A stretch of DNA of 64,000 nt from Trichomonas vaginalis G3 (lineage: Eukaryota; Parabasalia; Trichomonadida; Trichomonadidae). Location of the stretch: NCBI RefSeq assembly GCF_026262505.1, contig NC_067206.1, positions 6,414,879-6,478,878 of the forward strand, written 5' to 3'. The position numbers were made by a program, and so were the translations under genes. The first letter of the stretch is position 1, and each line of letters begins with the position of its first letter. This document shows positions 20,614 through 30,609 of the stretch, piece after piece. The notes under the pieces are model-generated. The model saw nothing but the letters and a program-made list of their open reading frames with translations. It made no database searches and had not been told where the DNA came from.

Positions 20614-20979
20614 TGTCATTGACAAGATATACGTTATGAAAGGAGGTGAAACGTTGAACTTAAAGTATAGTTTCCCAGACGTCATAAAAATATTTGACGA
20701 CCACAACATTTCATTAAATTTATTTGCTAAGTAAAAATGTCAAAACTTCTTGAAAGATGTTTGAAGAAAAAATAATATAGACTTTATTTCATGTAAAGGA
20801 CTTTACACACTTTTGAACGATTTGAAAGACCCTGTTTTGTTTGTTCGTGATAGACAAAGGAAAGTTCTATGTCTTTACAAAATATTTGAACTTCTTAGAC
20901 AGAGAACTTCAAGAAACGCCATGTGAAAGTTTAGATGAAGTTCTTCTCCACTTTCAGAAAAACTTTTAAATATATATAA
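20614..20979 (+). other. Decayed coding-like stretch, element A
   Basis: About 365 bases with several short open pieces in plus frames (for example GGETLNLKYSFPDVIKIFDD). It looks like old coding DNA, but no gene can be delimited. Confidence 0.3.
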
Positions 20980-21775
20980 ATGGCAGAAGATATAATGGTT
21001 ATACTATTACGACTAAAAACCCTGAGTCATATAATTCTATAACAACAAACTTACAAAGTCCTCAAGGACATATTGTAAACTACCTTAAACACAATGACGA
21101 CTAAAGCCTGTTTTGCTCTTTTGACACCAGAAGACTTTATTGTTGTGAATGGTAAAAAATACTCCTTTGAAGATACTTACTCAGATATACCACCAACAGG
21201 TTTTGTTGACTTATTTAATACTTTAAGTACGGTTGTAACATGTGCTGCAACTAGAGCAGGTTTCGTTATGTTTGGATGTCGACTGAGTTTACTATAAACA
21301 ATATGAGCTATAATACAAAACTTATTTCTGGTTTTTACTACCAACAGTTTCCTATAACAGGAAAAGGTGTCATACAAGGAATGTCTATTCCATTGACTTT
21401 AAGCACACCTATTTTATATATTGTTTCAAACTTAGGTTCAAAGTGCTATTCGAATGTCGACAGAAACTACTATGACCAAAAGATACTTATGCGTATAAAC
21501 AATACTTTCTCTGCTGGTTTGCCTATTGTTCATTCGAATGCAGAATTTTCAACCTTAGTGAACTCAAACACATTGGCAAGTATAACGTTGACATTAGTTG
21601 ACGCAAACTTTGTTCCTGTAAAACTTTTATGTCCTATGTATTTGTCAATGACGGCAGAAAGTTTCGAATTGGAAGATGCAACTGGTGAAAGTATTGTATT
21701 ACAGAACACTTCAACAACAAATAGCTCAAGAACAACAAATGCAACAAATGCAACAACAAAGTCAAGAATAAAAAA
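20980..21775 (+). pseudogene. Jelly-roll minor capsid protein candidate, element A
   Basis: Beta-rich sequence starting at an ATG after TATATATAAA. The late part, SITLTLVDANFVPVKLLCPMY, matches a pattern found near the C-terminus of many Polinton and virophage minor capsid proteins (beta strand, then 'v-D-x-x-x-x-p-V-x-L', then beta strand). The same pattern occurs in element B at 43141-43915 (MQFRLVDFQGEPVELKAPV), which suggests equivalent genes. A threonine/asparagine-rich tail follows. Penton or minor capsid is the likely role (inference). Broken. Confidence 0.45.
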
Positions 21776-21800
21776 AAATATTTTTTTTATTTTTATAAAA

Positions 21801-23035
21801 ATGTACAGAATAGATGTTTCAGATTTTTATGACTTCCAAGCATTCAGAAATATGTGTCCATTTCGAGACTATAACAAAGCAGTCGAGAATTTGAAACGTT
21901 TAGTCATTTATGTCGACTCTGCCCCAGAATGTTATGTCATGAAAGAATGGGATGTTGTCTTTAACAAACCAAGAGCAACAATAGTTTCAGAACAAGAATG
22001 TAGACAGAAACTTAAGAAAATAAAAGTCGTACAAGTTGGCATGAAGATGTTAGATGCTTGGGATATCTTATTGTCAAAGTTAGAAGATTTTTCAGTTCGA
22101 GGTATTAAATTCTATACACCTTCTCCAAACTTCTATTCTATCTTCACTGGATATAAATATGAACAAGTAGAATGGAAAGAAAATATTATAGAAGCTTGGT
22201 TAGACCATGTCAAAGAAATTATATGCAATGGAAACGAAAGAGTCTATGAGTATATCTTATGTTGGTTTGCAAAACATCTTACAACATCCAAGTGCTAAAA
22301 TGAAACTGCTCTCATTATAATTGGAAAACAAGGAACTGGTAAGAACACATTCTTTACAGATATTTGTGCAAACTGTTAGAGGGCTATTCGAACCCGAATA
22401 TGACAAACTTAGAAAACATCTGCGGTAAATTTAACTCCTCAATAGAGAATATGAAACTTATAGTTTGCAATGAACTTCAAAGTATAGATACAACAAAAGT
22501 TTTTGAACTCAGATGCTTTGAAGGTCTTATAACAGACAAAGTTGGAGTTGTTGAAAGAAAGTATAAAGACCAAAGAGTTTGTGAAAATGTTGCAAACTTC
22601 ATTATGGTTTCAAACAATGCTGTTCCGATGAAGTTAGAAAGTTCTGACAGAAGATATGTAGTTGTCAGAACGTCAGATTCTCATATGCAAGATACAGAAT
22701 ATTTTGACGACTTAGCAGAAACTTTGACATCTGACTTTTACAACCACTTGTTCTCATATTTTATGACATTAGATATTTCAAAGTTCAATCCAAGACAAAT
22801 TCCACATACCGAAGAGAGACAAACATTGTTAGAAGCAAACAAGAGTGTATATGAACTGTTCATAGATGAAACTGACTTTGAGTGTTTAGATGAAAGGTCA
22901 TTGTACGATTCGTATAAACAATATTGTCAAGAATATGGTTATATGACAGCGTCTAAACGAACATTCTTGGCAAATGTCAAAAGTCTTTTAGATGTTCAGA
23001 ATGGTGTATATACAAAGAAAATTTTTTATGAGTAA
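21801..23035 (+). pseudogene. Superfamily 3 (D5-like) replicative helicase, element A
   Basis: About 410 codons after an AT-rich TTTTTATAAAA leader. The pattern is that of virus-type SF3 helicases: a D5N-like region with GYKYEQVEWKEN and ICNGNERVYEYILCWFAKHL, then Walker A GKQGTGKNTFF, Walker B-like KLIVCNELQS, and the C motif FIMVSNNAVPMKLESSDRR, where asparagines end a strand and arginines follow. SF3 helicases unwind DNA for replication in poxviruses, giant viruses, virophages and Polinton-like viruses. Classic Polintons rely on a protein-primed polymerase B, which is not seen in this element. The copy is broken at a small number of points. Confidence 0.75.
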
Positions 23036-23071
23036 ATTTAAAAAAAAATATTTTTTTATCCGATAGAAAAG

Positions 23072-23491
23072 ATGACGAAATATATTTCAGTAAACAAGTA
23101 CATGTCAGGACTTAAAGAAGAACTAGACCCATTCACATATTTGAATGTTTACTTCTACCATTTTGAAAAGTCTTCATTCAGCAAAGTTTGGAACATCGAA
23201 CCAGTTAAGTTTGCTATTGTGACTAAAAATGGTGCGAAATTTGAAGACTTAGAGATAGAAGGTTTGTTAGCAGTCAAAGAAAGTTTTGACAGAAGGTTCT
23301 CAAACCTTAAAGAAGGCAAAGCATACAAACTTGTTATACCTTATGAACCAAAGAAAGCAGACGACTATGAATATTATGAGTCTAAGATAGTTGAAGTTCA
23401 AGGTAAATTGGGTAAAAAGATTTTAGAGTCTAAGCCAGTGTTTGCTCCTAAAGAGGAAGAGAACATTGACATTGACCCAGAAATGTTCTAA
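23072..23491 (+). CDS. Unknown 139-residue acidic-tailed protein, element A
   Basis: Open frame with its own TTTTTTTATCCGATAGAAAAG leader just after the helicase. Beta-rich centre (LNVYFYHF, VKFAIVTKNG, KLVIPYEP) and an acidic C-terminus (EEENIDIDPEMF). A beta-barrel followed by an acidic tail is the layout of single-stranded DNA binding proteins. The place beside a replicative helicase fits, but there is no recognised motif and this is only a suggestion. The minus-strand gene at 51543-52016 in element B ends in a similar acidic tail. Confidence 0.5.
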   Translation: MTKYISVNKYMSGLKEELDPFTYLNVYFYHFEKSSFSKVWNIEPVKFAIVTKNGAKFEDLEIEGLLAVKESFDRRFSNLKEGKAYKLVIPYEPKKADDYEYYESKIVEVQGKLGKKILESKPVFAPKEEENIDIDPEMF

Positions 23492-23512
23492 AAATAAAAG
23501 TTTATTTTTTAC

Positions 23513-23960
23513 ATGTCAAATTTCTTTTTCTCTGGAACTGGTTCAGGTTCTTTCTTCTCTTCTTCTACTTTCTTTTCTTTCTTTTCTTTCTTCTTCTTTT
23601 CTGGTGGAGTTATGTCAAATTTCTCCGAACCATATTTATGTAAAAGTTCTTTGTCCTTTAATAGCTCTTCTATTCTGTTTTCTATTTCATCTTCAAGAAC
23701 AGCGCATGTGTCTTCTTTGCATTCTAAGAACTTTTGTTGGACTTCATCTTTCCAATCGGTGTCATCTCTGTCAACAAGTCTGTCATTGACAAATTTTAAG
23801 ACTGCTCTGCTTAATGTTTTATGGTTCTTGTCATATTCCCAGAAACAGAACTTTAGAACAAATTCACCTTTCTTGTTACACTATGTAAGATTTTATGGTC
23901 GACAGATGTTTTGCTGTCGAAAAGCTTGTCTCGAATATAGATAGCGAAATCGCTAGACAT
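23513..23960 (-). pseudogene. Unknown minus-strand gene with lysine/proline tail, element A
   Basis: Begins MSSDFAIYIRDKLFDSK at 23960 and ends near 23513 in a lysine-, glutamate- and proline-rich tail with 'EPEPVPEKKKFDM'. Divergent from the packaging ATPase with a 36-base shared leader. Tail-to-tail with the 139-residue gene. Family unknown; broken. Confidence 0.45.
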
Positions 23961-23996
23961 TTTCTAAAAGATAAAAATTTTAATTTTTCTAAAAAT

Positions 23997-24871
23997 ATGT
24001 TAGAAAAAAAGTTTGCTGACATTGACAAGAAATTTGAGAATGTTTTAAACAAGAACAAGAGGAAGTTAGAAAATGCTCAGATAAAGCCTATACATGACAA
24101 GTTCTTATTTGCTCAGAATGGTATAACAGGTCTAATTGCACCACCTGGGTCGGGTAAGACTTTCACTTATCTTAAAATGGGCTGCAAGCAACAAGAACTA
24201 GATGAGAAGAACCCATTCTATGAGTTAGTTGTTATTTGTTAGTACTTCTGGTCAATTTGACCAAACCGTCAATTCGTTCAAAGATATTATAAAGAAGTCT
24301 AAGTAGTATGTATAAAGGATACTGAGTTGTTAGATTGGATAAAAAAGTACCAAAGAAGAGTTTGAAGTATAATGCTATAAATGAGTATATAAATTCTAAG
24401 TTTAAAGACCCAAATGAGGAAATGCAGAGGATTAGAGAAGAACACTTCAGAAACAAACAGAAAGAGATAGAATACATTTCGAAGAAATTGCAATCTTACG
24501 ATTGGAAGACATACCCTCATAGATGTCTTCTTATCTTAGATGACTTTGCTTCTCATCCTTTGTTAAAGAATAGTAGAGAACAAGATATGTGTCGAATTCT
24601 TAAGAAGCTCAGACACTTTAACATCTCAGTTGTCATTTGTGTACAGACAGCAAAAGAGTTTAAGTAAGGATGTTAAAGAATACTTACTGACATTATACTT
24701 TTCCCCGGATTGTCCGAAGACGATTTCATGGAACTTATGAAAGAGTCCATGGCAGGTAAGTTTGACAGACATGAACTATGGGAGAAGTATAAAGTCATAC
24801 AAGACCCTCATACTTCTTTCAGAATTCATATCTACGCGAACAAAGTTCAAATTGTAAAAAGTCAAGCTTGA
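23997..24871 (+). pseudogene. Genome-packaging ATPase (A32/FtsK-HerA type), element A
   Basis: Walker A is APPGSGKTFTYLKMG, preceded by a strand-like GITGLIA. Walker B is RCLLILDDFASHP, followed by the helix LRHFNISVVICVQTAKEF, where the glutamine after the strand matches the sensor position of A32-type ATPases. Such enzymes pump DNA into capsids in Polintons, virophages and large DNA viruses. The size, under 300 codons, is usual. The first ~40 residues are a charged coil. Broken at several points. The same family is present in both units of element B (40956-41841 and 55149-56034), with clearly different sequence. Confidence 0.75.
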
Positions 24872-24887
24872 AAAATAAAGAGTTCAT

Positions 24888-25693
24888 TTACTCTGCTTGT
24901 TTGAAGTTGTCAAAATACTCTGTTATTTTTTCCTTTAACAATGACAAATCTTCTTTGAATGTAAGTATGTACAACCTTTAATATCATAGTGTGTTTGAGG
25001 TAACGTATCTTGAACTATTTGTTTCACATCTTCATTCGGTGTCATTGAAATCGTAAGTTTTCGCGATAGAAACCAATTTCTGTCAGATTTGTAAATCTTA
25101 GCAAGGTCGTAAAAGCTTTTGTTGTTTCTTCTGACTAAATGCAACATAACCATATCTCTGTCTTCTTCATTTTCCATCTCTTCAGTATAAATCATATACT
25201 TATAGTTCTTTTCCTTTCCTTTTGGTACCGAACGTGGTATTCTTTTCTGAATGCTTTTGTCTTTTGCTTCAAGCTTGTTCTCTAGCTCTTCACGTTCTTG
25301 TCTATGAATTTCATCTAACATCATGAAAAATAAACAAGCGTAACGAGGTGAAGCCCACATTGCAACAGCATTTACAAGAAGTCTATGTACATACCAGCCT
25401 CTCAAACCAGGAGCCAAATTTTTACGATTTTCGTACGGAATCTCGACCCGCGGTTTTCCTCGGGTCGCAAACATATGAGGAAATTCTTCTAAAAGTTCTT
25501 TTGTCTGTTGGTTTTCAAACCAATGATGTGCTTGCTTTGTAGAACGAAGAGCATTCAAAATACTTTGCATTTGGTACATATCGTCTTTGACCGAACGAAT
25601 GAGACGTAACTGTTTGTTATACTGTATGTACTCGTATTCTTCATTTATGGCTTCATGAACGATAGCAGTTGTTGTGTTCTCTGTTGTTGACAT
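24888..25693 (-). pseudogene. KilA-N domain protein, element A copy
   Basis: Starts MSTTENTTTAIVHEAINEEY at 25693. Residues ~38-150 follow the KilA-N plan (DMYQMQSIL, HHWFENQQTKELL, GLRGWYVHRLLVNAVAMWAS, FMMLDE). A charged coil comes next, then a conserved C-terminal part starting IPRSVPKGKEK, which resembles the DUF3627-type region found after KilA-N in iridoviruses and baculoviruses. KilA-N proteins of DNA viruses bind nucleic acid, but their exact role is unclear. Near-identical N- and C-terminal parts are present at 50501-51360 and 62930-63757. Part of the accessory module; minor damage. Confidence 0.65.
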
Positions 25694-26209
25694 ATCTGTC
25701 CTTACATACAAATAAAAAAAAATAAATAAAAATAAAACTAACTTTATTTTTTCTATCTTAAGGAAATTCATGATTTTCATAGAGTTTTGGCGACCCCGAA
25801 GGAAGTCGGTCTCGCTGTGCTTCATGATTTTCATAGAGTTTTGGCGACTACGTTTTTTAACGTACTCGCTGTTCTTCACTGTTTTCATACGGAATTCAGC
25901 AAAAATATATTTTAGAGAGGTTAGATCTAACACGTTTTCTACCCTCGTGAATTTTCATGACTTCTTCGTAAATGTTTTGTCATGACTTCTTCGTACATGC
26001 TTTGTCAAGACTTCTTCATCGTAATGAGCGTAAATGTTTTGTCAAGACTTCTTCGTAAATGTTTTGTCAAAACTTCTTCGTAATGTTTTGTCGAAACTTC
26101 TTCGTAATGAGCGTAAATCAGACAAAAATAATGTTTAGGTGAGAGGTGCGATCTCACCTGTTTTTTCACCTGTTTTCTCACAAGCGTTTTTACATGGTAA
26201 ACGTTATTT
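25694..26209. repeat. Accessory spacer: promoter block, hairpins, palindrome, 25-base repeats
   Basis: In order: the common AT-rich promoter block of the KilA-N gene (25694-25770); two copies of a TTTTCATAGAGTTTTGGCGA hairpin unit, the second being a perfect stem GCGACTACGTT/AACGTACTCGC-like structure at 25844-25869; a GGTTAGATCTAAC palindrome near 25919; reverse-oriented copies of the 25-base CGAAGAAGTCTTGACAAAA repeat (25955-26115); and a GGTGAGAGGTGCGATCTCACC palindrome near 26138-26158. Confidence 0.75.
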
Positions 26210-26819
26210 TTACATGTATTTTTCAGCAACTTCGTCAAATAATTTTATAGCTTTATCTATCTCATCTACTTCAAACGTTTCTTTACCTTTTATGGAGACC
26301 ATACATTTTCTCAACTTTTCAAGTAGTTTCTGTTTCAGCAGCTCTCATATCATTAGCAAACACAACCTTGACTATATTGACTGTACTGTCATATCTTTGA
26401 GTTATATTATATGTTCTTCCTATCTTATATCTTTTTGTATTGAAGTCCTTCGGTTTCTGAACGATGTAAAGTAAGCCTTCACTGCAACGTTCCGTATCGA
26501 ATGAACCATATGTTATGAAGTTATATCCAACAACTGGGTCTAACCATAACAAAACTATTGGTATAAGACTTTTGTCTATAAGATATGCTGTAGTTCCATA
26601 GAATCTTACCGATATCATAAGCTCAGGATTTCTTGTCAAATTTTCTGACTAGAAGCAATTCTAACCCAGTCCTTTGTTTTCTTTCCAGATGGAGATAAAA
26701 TGTCTGACAAAGAATATTTGTTGTATTTCTTTGAGTATCTTACGTTTAAATCACCTATTCTAACCACTTTTGGTGTCATTGTCTATCTTTTTAACTGTTT
26801 CAAACTCAATGTTTGTCAT
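26210..26819 (-). pseudogene. KilA-N-like / T5orf172 domain protein, element A copy
   Basis: Starts MTNIEFETV at 26819 and corresponds closely to the intact gene at 49801-50412. The first half resembles a KilA-N-type fold and the second half the T5orf172 (GIY-YIG-like) fold: GLLYIVQKPKDF, YKIGRTYNITQRYDS. This copy has several breaks. It is in the same direction as the neighbouring accessory genes. Confidence 0.6.
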
Positions 26820-27490
26820 ATATGTTCTTACATACAAATAAAAAAAATATTTTATAAAAAACTAACTTTATTTTTCTATCTTGTATAAAAGATATGATTT
26901 CAGGGATTTTTTTACGAAGTGCAAAAGTTCTCTTCGTAAAAAAATAACAGTTATATAATGAAATTTGGTCATTTTTTCACGTTTCATGAGTTTTAGGCGA
27001 CCAGGTTTTTTTCCCTACTCGCAATTTTTTACGATTTTCGTACGGAATCTCTACCCGGGTTTTTCCTCGGGTAGCAAACATATGAGGAAATTCATGAAAT
27101 TTGGTCATTTTTTTACGATTTTCATGAGTTTTATGCTAGACCGAAAAAAGTCGGTCTAGAGAAATTTCACTCAAAAGTTCTTGTGTGCTTTGGTTTTTGA
27201 ACCAGTGTCTGTATGTTTGGTTTCTGGAGCAAAACATGCTGTCAAAATACTTTGCATTTGGTACATATCGTCTTTGACCGAACGAATGAGACGGAGTTGT
27301 TTGTTAAACTGTATGTATCGTATTCTTCATTTATTTTGTATAAAAGATATGATTTCAGGGATTTTTTACGAAGTGTCAAAGTTCATTCGTCAAAAATAAC
27401 AGTTATATAATGAAATTTGGTCATTTTTTTCAGCAAAAATATATTTTAGGTGAAGTGGTGCGATCTCACCTGTTTTTTCACCTCTTTTTT
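26820..27490 (-). pseudogene. KilA-N fragment and repeated spacer, element A
   Basis: Holds a promoter block (26830-26885), TACGAAG...CTTCGTA hairpins (near 26910-26940 and 27367-27392), a short piece of a second KilA-N gene (about 27170-27330, minus), a CTAGACCGA/TCGGTCTAG hairpin (27136-27159) and a palindrome GGTGCGATCTCACC (near 27457). It looks like the debris of one accessory cassette. Confidence 0.55.
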
Positions 27491-28430
27491 TCACAACCGT
27501 TTTACATGAATTGTACGATGTATATTTGAAATCCTAAACAGTTTTGTAGCTTCTATTTCTTCGCTGAGGATATCGAATGTTTTAACGAGACCGAAAGTTT
27601 CTTTATACTTCTTCTTGACGTCAGATAGAAGGAAATCTTCTGCTGTTGGATAGTTTTTGTTCAGAAATGCTAACATGTCCATTTTATTTTTCTACCGGCT
27701 TCTCTGCTTCTTTCTTTAAGTCTGCATAGTCGTTTCTCATTCTTTCTATCTCTTTGACGGAGTAGTTATATTTCCTCATTGCTGCTTTACATTTAGAACA
27801 TTGCGGGTTCATTTTTGCGTTATATTCTGAAACCTTACCTGCTAAAACAACTAAAGCGTCAATTGCTCTCTTCATCTCAAAAGTTGCTGGTTTTATCTGT
27901 TTGTTCCATACTTTACATCTTCTATCTTTATCTCTTATCTGCCATACACATTCAGCAACTAACGAAACAAAGTTGTCGTAGGTCTTAAACTCCCCCGATT
28001 TATATATGTCAGAAACATTCTTATATACTATGTCGCAATCTTTGTCCATAACCTTATGGTTGCAATGAAATCCTAGAAACTCATAGTTTACCTTTCGTAT
28101 GAACTTCTTTATTTCTACTGAGTCAGTTGCTTTGACTTCTATTTCGTCGAATTCAGGAATAGTTAGTTTTTGTTGCTGAATTTCAGGCAATTTGGGTAAA
28201 TGGTCGATGAGGTCCTGCATTTCATAAAGATATTCTTCATTTGTTTCATCTTTCGCACTACAGTCTAAATTACATGTTAAAAGTTCTTGCTTTATCTTCT
28301 GGATTTCTGTTTCAAAAGTATATGAAGAAGGAATGAAGCTTTTCATCTCTACTAACATAGATGTTGGATTCATGACTAACGAGTTTGGTGCTGTTGTTCT
28401 TTGAAGTGTTGTAGAACCTATTGTTGACAT
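27491..28430 (-). pseudogene. Unknown ~313-residue accessory protein, element A copy
   Basis: Starts MSTIGSTTLQRTTAPNSLVM at 28430. Matches the intact gene at 48515-49456 closely along its length. A coil-rich N-terminal half, a middle with a HCNHK motif, and a NPQCSKCKAAMRKYN segment whose CxxC could bind metal or form a disulphide. No family is recognised. The 5' leader is the same promoter block as that of the KilA-N genes. Slightly broken. Confidence 0.6.
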
Positions 28431-29444
28431 TTTTATTTTTTTATACAAAATAAAAAAAATAAAAAAAATAAAACTAACTTTATTTTTTATTTCGGGAAAA
28501 TTCATGAAAATTCAAGAGGATAGAAAAGAGGTGAAAAAACAGGTTAGATCTAACCATCTACCCTAAATTATATTTTTGGGTCCTTTACACTCATTACGAA
28601 GAAGTCTTGACAAAACATTTACGAAGAAGTCTTGACAAAACATTCATGAAGAAGTCTTGACAAAACATTTACGAAGAAGTCATGACAAAACATTTACGAA
28701 GAAGTCTTGACAAAACATGTACGATGAAGTCTTGACAAAACATTTACGATGAAGTCTTGACAAAACATGTACGATGAAGTCTTGACAAAACATTTACGAT
28801 GAAGTCTTGACAAAACATTTACGAAGAAGTCTTGACAAAACATTTACCCGACATTCTCGTCAAATACAAAAAAAATGACACTTTTTCATTAGATAACTGT
28901 TATTTTTTGACGAAGTGAACATTGACACTTCGTCAAAAAAATCCCTGAAATCATATCTAACATACAAAAAAATACAAAAAATGACACTTTTTCATTAGAT
29001 AACTGTTATTTTTTGACGAAGTGAAGAGTAACACTTCGTCAAAAAAATCCCTGAAATCATATCTTTACATACAAAATAAAAAAATAAAACTAAATTATAT
29101 TTTTTCTATCTTAAGGAAATTCATGAAAATTCAAGAGGGTAGAAAACAGGTGAAAAAACAGGTGAGATCTCACCACTTCACCTAAACATTATTTTTGGGT
29201 CCTTTACACTCATTACGAAGAAATCATGACAAAGCATGTACGTTCATGTTTGACAAAACATTTACGAAGAAGTCTTGACAAAACATTTACGAAGAGGTCT
29301 TGACAAAGCATGTACGTTCATGTTTGACAAAACATTTACGAAGAAGTCTTGACAAAACATTTACGAAGAAGTCATGACAAAACATTTACGAAGAAGTCAT
29401 GACAAAACATTCATGAAAATTCATGAAAATTCAAGAGGTTAGAT
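28431..29444. repeat. Iteron and hairpin region of element A
   Basis: Gene-free kilobase. Contains a promoter block (28440-28500); GGTTAGATCTAACC near 28541; about ten 25-base tandem units of the TACGAAGAAGTCTTGACAAA type (28596-28850); two perfect 15-bp hairpins with 8-base loops (28903-28940 and 29009-29046, TGACGAAGTG/CACTTCGTCA); a second promoter block with no gene behind it (29060-29125); GGTGAGATCTCACC near 29160; about nine more 25-base units (29210-29410); and GGTTAGATCTAACC near 29440. Candidate replication origin or recombination region. Confidence 0.8.
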
Positions 29445-29708
29445 CTAACCTTCTACCCTAAACTTTATTTTTTGGTCCGGGAACAACTTTCTCTCAATTG
29501 GAGCTGTAGCATACTCTTTGCGTAAACGGTTCAGACCTTCTTCGAACTCTTGGTCTCTCTTCGATTTGGATTGAGATTGGAATTGCTGGGGTGGAGCTTG
29601 CTGGAACATCCAAGGGTTGGGGAAGTAAGGCATAGGCTGATGAGACTGTTGTGGTGCTTTAGGTTCCTCTGGTTTGGGAATGGACTGGGTTGGTGGTACG
29701 TCGGACAT
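29445..29708 (-). CDS. Small proline/glutamine-rich protein, element A
   Basis: About 87 residues from the ATG at 29708: MSDVPPTQSIPKPEEPKAPQ, then PYFPNPWMFQQAPPQQFQ, and a basic-acidic end. Disordered-looking and without a recognisable domain. Upstream on the same strand lies the 22-base minisatellite, which may belong to its leader. Function unknown. Confidence 0.45.
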   Translation of the reverse strand: MSDVPPTQSIPKPEEPKAPQQSHQPMPYFPNPWMFQQAPPQQFQSQSKSKRDQEFEEGLNRLRKEYATAPIERKLFPDQKIKFRVEG

Positions 29709-29710
29709 TG

Positions 29711-30090
29711 TCTTGAAACAGTACAAATATTGTTCTGAAGCAGTGCAAGTCTTGTTCTGAAAAAGTACAAGTATTGTTCTGAAGCAGTGCAAGTATTGTT
29801 CTGAAAAAGTACAAGTATTGTTCTGAAGCAGTGCAAGTATTGTTCTGAAAAAGTACAAGTATTGTTCTGAAAAAGTACAAGTATTGTTCTGAAACAGAAA
29901 ATTTTTCTCACAAATTGAGAGCTTTTACGGGAAATTTGTTCTGAAAAAGTACAAAGTATTGTTCTGAAAGCAGTGCAAGTATTGTTCTGAAAAAAGTACA
30001 AGTATTTTTCTGAAGCAGTGCAAGTATTGTTCTGAAAAAGTACAAGTATTGTTCTGAAGCAGTGCAAGTATTGTTCTGAAGCAGTGCAAT
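29711..30090. repeat. 22-base minisatellite
   Basis: About 15 tandem units, alternating between GTATTGTTCTGAAGCAGTGC-AA and GTATTGTTCTGAAAAAGTAC-AA. The array is split near 29900-29935 by a short unique stretch. It can be read through in some frames, but the peptides are repeats of FRTI.LLQNNTC and are not a credible protein. Confidence 0.85.
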
Positions 30091-30452
30091 GGACAACATC
30101 GAGCCATTAGATGAGGCAGTTTACCTAATTTAAATTAACGAGCTTGTTAAGCAGTACTTGCGCAAGGTCATGAAGGCCCAAGGTCAAGTTCACCACTATT
30201 TCTGGAAGGGCTGCCTTGACTCTCGAGATTTCGACTGGAATTCCAATTCAAATACCAGACGGGACAGCCTACGATGGCATTAAAGCAAGCAAAGAAAGAA
30301 GCTCTTCTCAAGTTCTTTGCCAAGCGTCCTTGGATACTACTTCCAAACAGAGAGAGTCCAATTCCACGAATTATACAAATTCTCAGACACTGTTCCACTT
30401 TCTCGGTCAGCCGTTCTACATAACCTGTGAAGGCGACATCCAACCAGTTCAG
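30090..30452 (+). pseudogene. Remnant coding sequence, element A
   Basis: Starts MDNIEPLDEAVYL after the minisatellite. Several plus-frame pieces look coding (KASKERSSSQ, MALKQAKKEALLKFFAKRPW) but no gene can be delimited. Function unknown; broken. Confidence 0.3.
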
Positions 30453-30609
30453 TAAAACCTTAACGTTTAACTTCACTTTTTTATGTTTTTTGTGAAAGTG
30501 TCAAAAATAAATTGTTTTCATGAGTTTTCTACGATGTTAGAAAAAATGTTATTTTCTAATATCTTCACATTCAATACTTTTTCAGCACTTTTCCGTAGTT
30601 ATATATGAA

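Noticed and set aside
28596-28850. Regular 25-base repeats resembling a CRISPR array
   Set aside because: The repeats are contiguous with no unique spacers, lie in a eukaryotic viral-type element, and no cas gene is present.
29531-30107. Open frames through the 22-base minisatellite (FRTILALLQNNTC-type peptides)
   Set aside because: All frames of a 22-base repeat stay open by accident; the peptides are repeats without natural composition.
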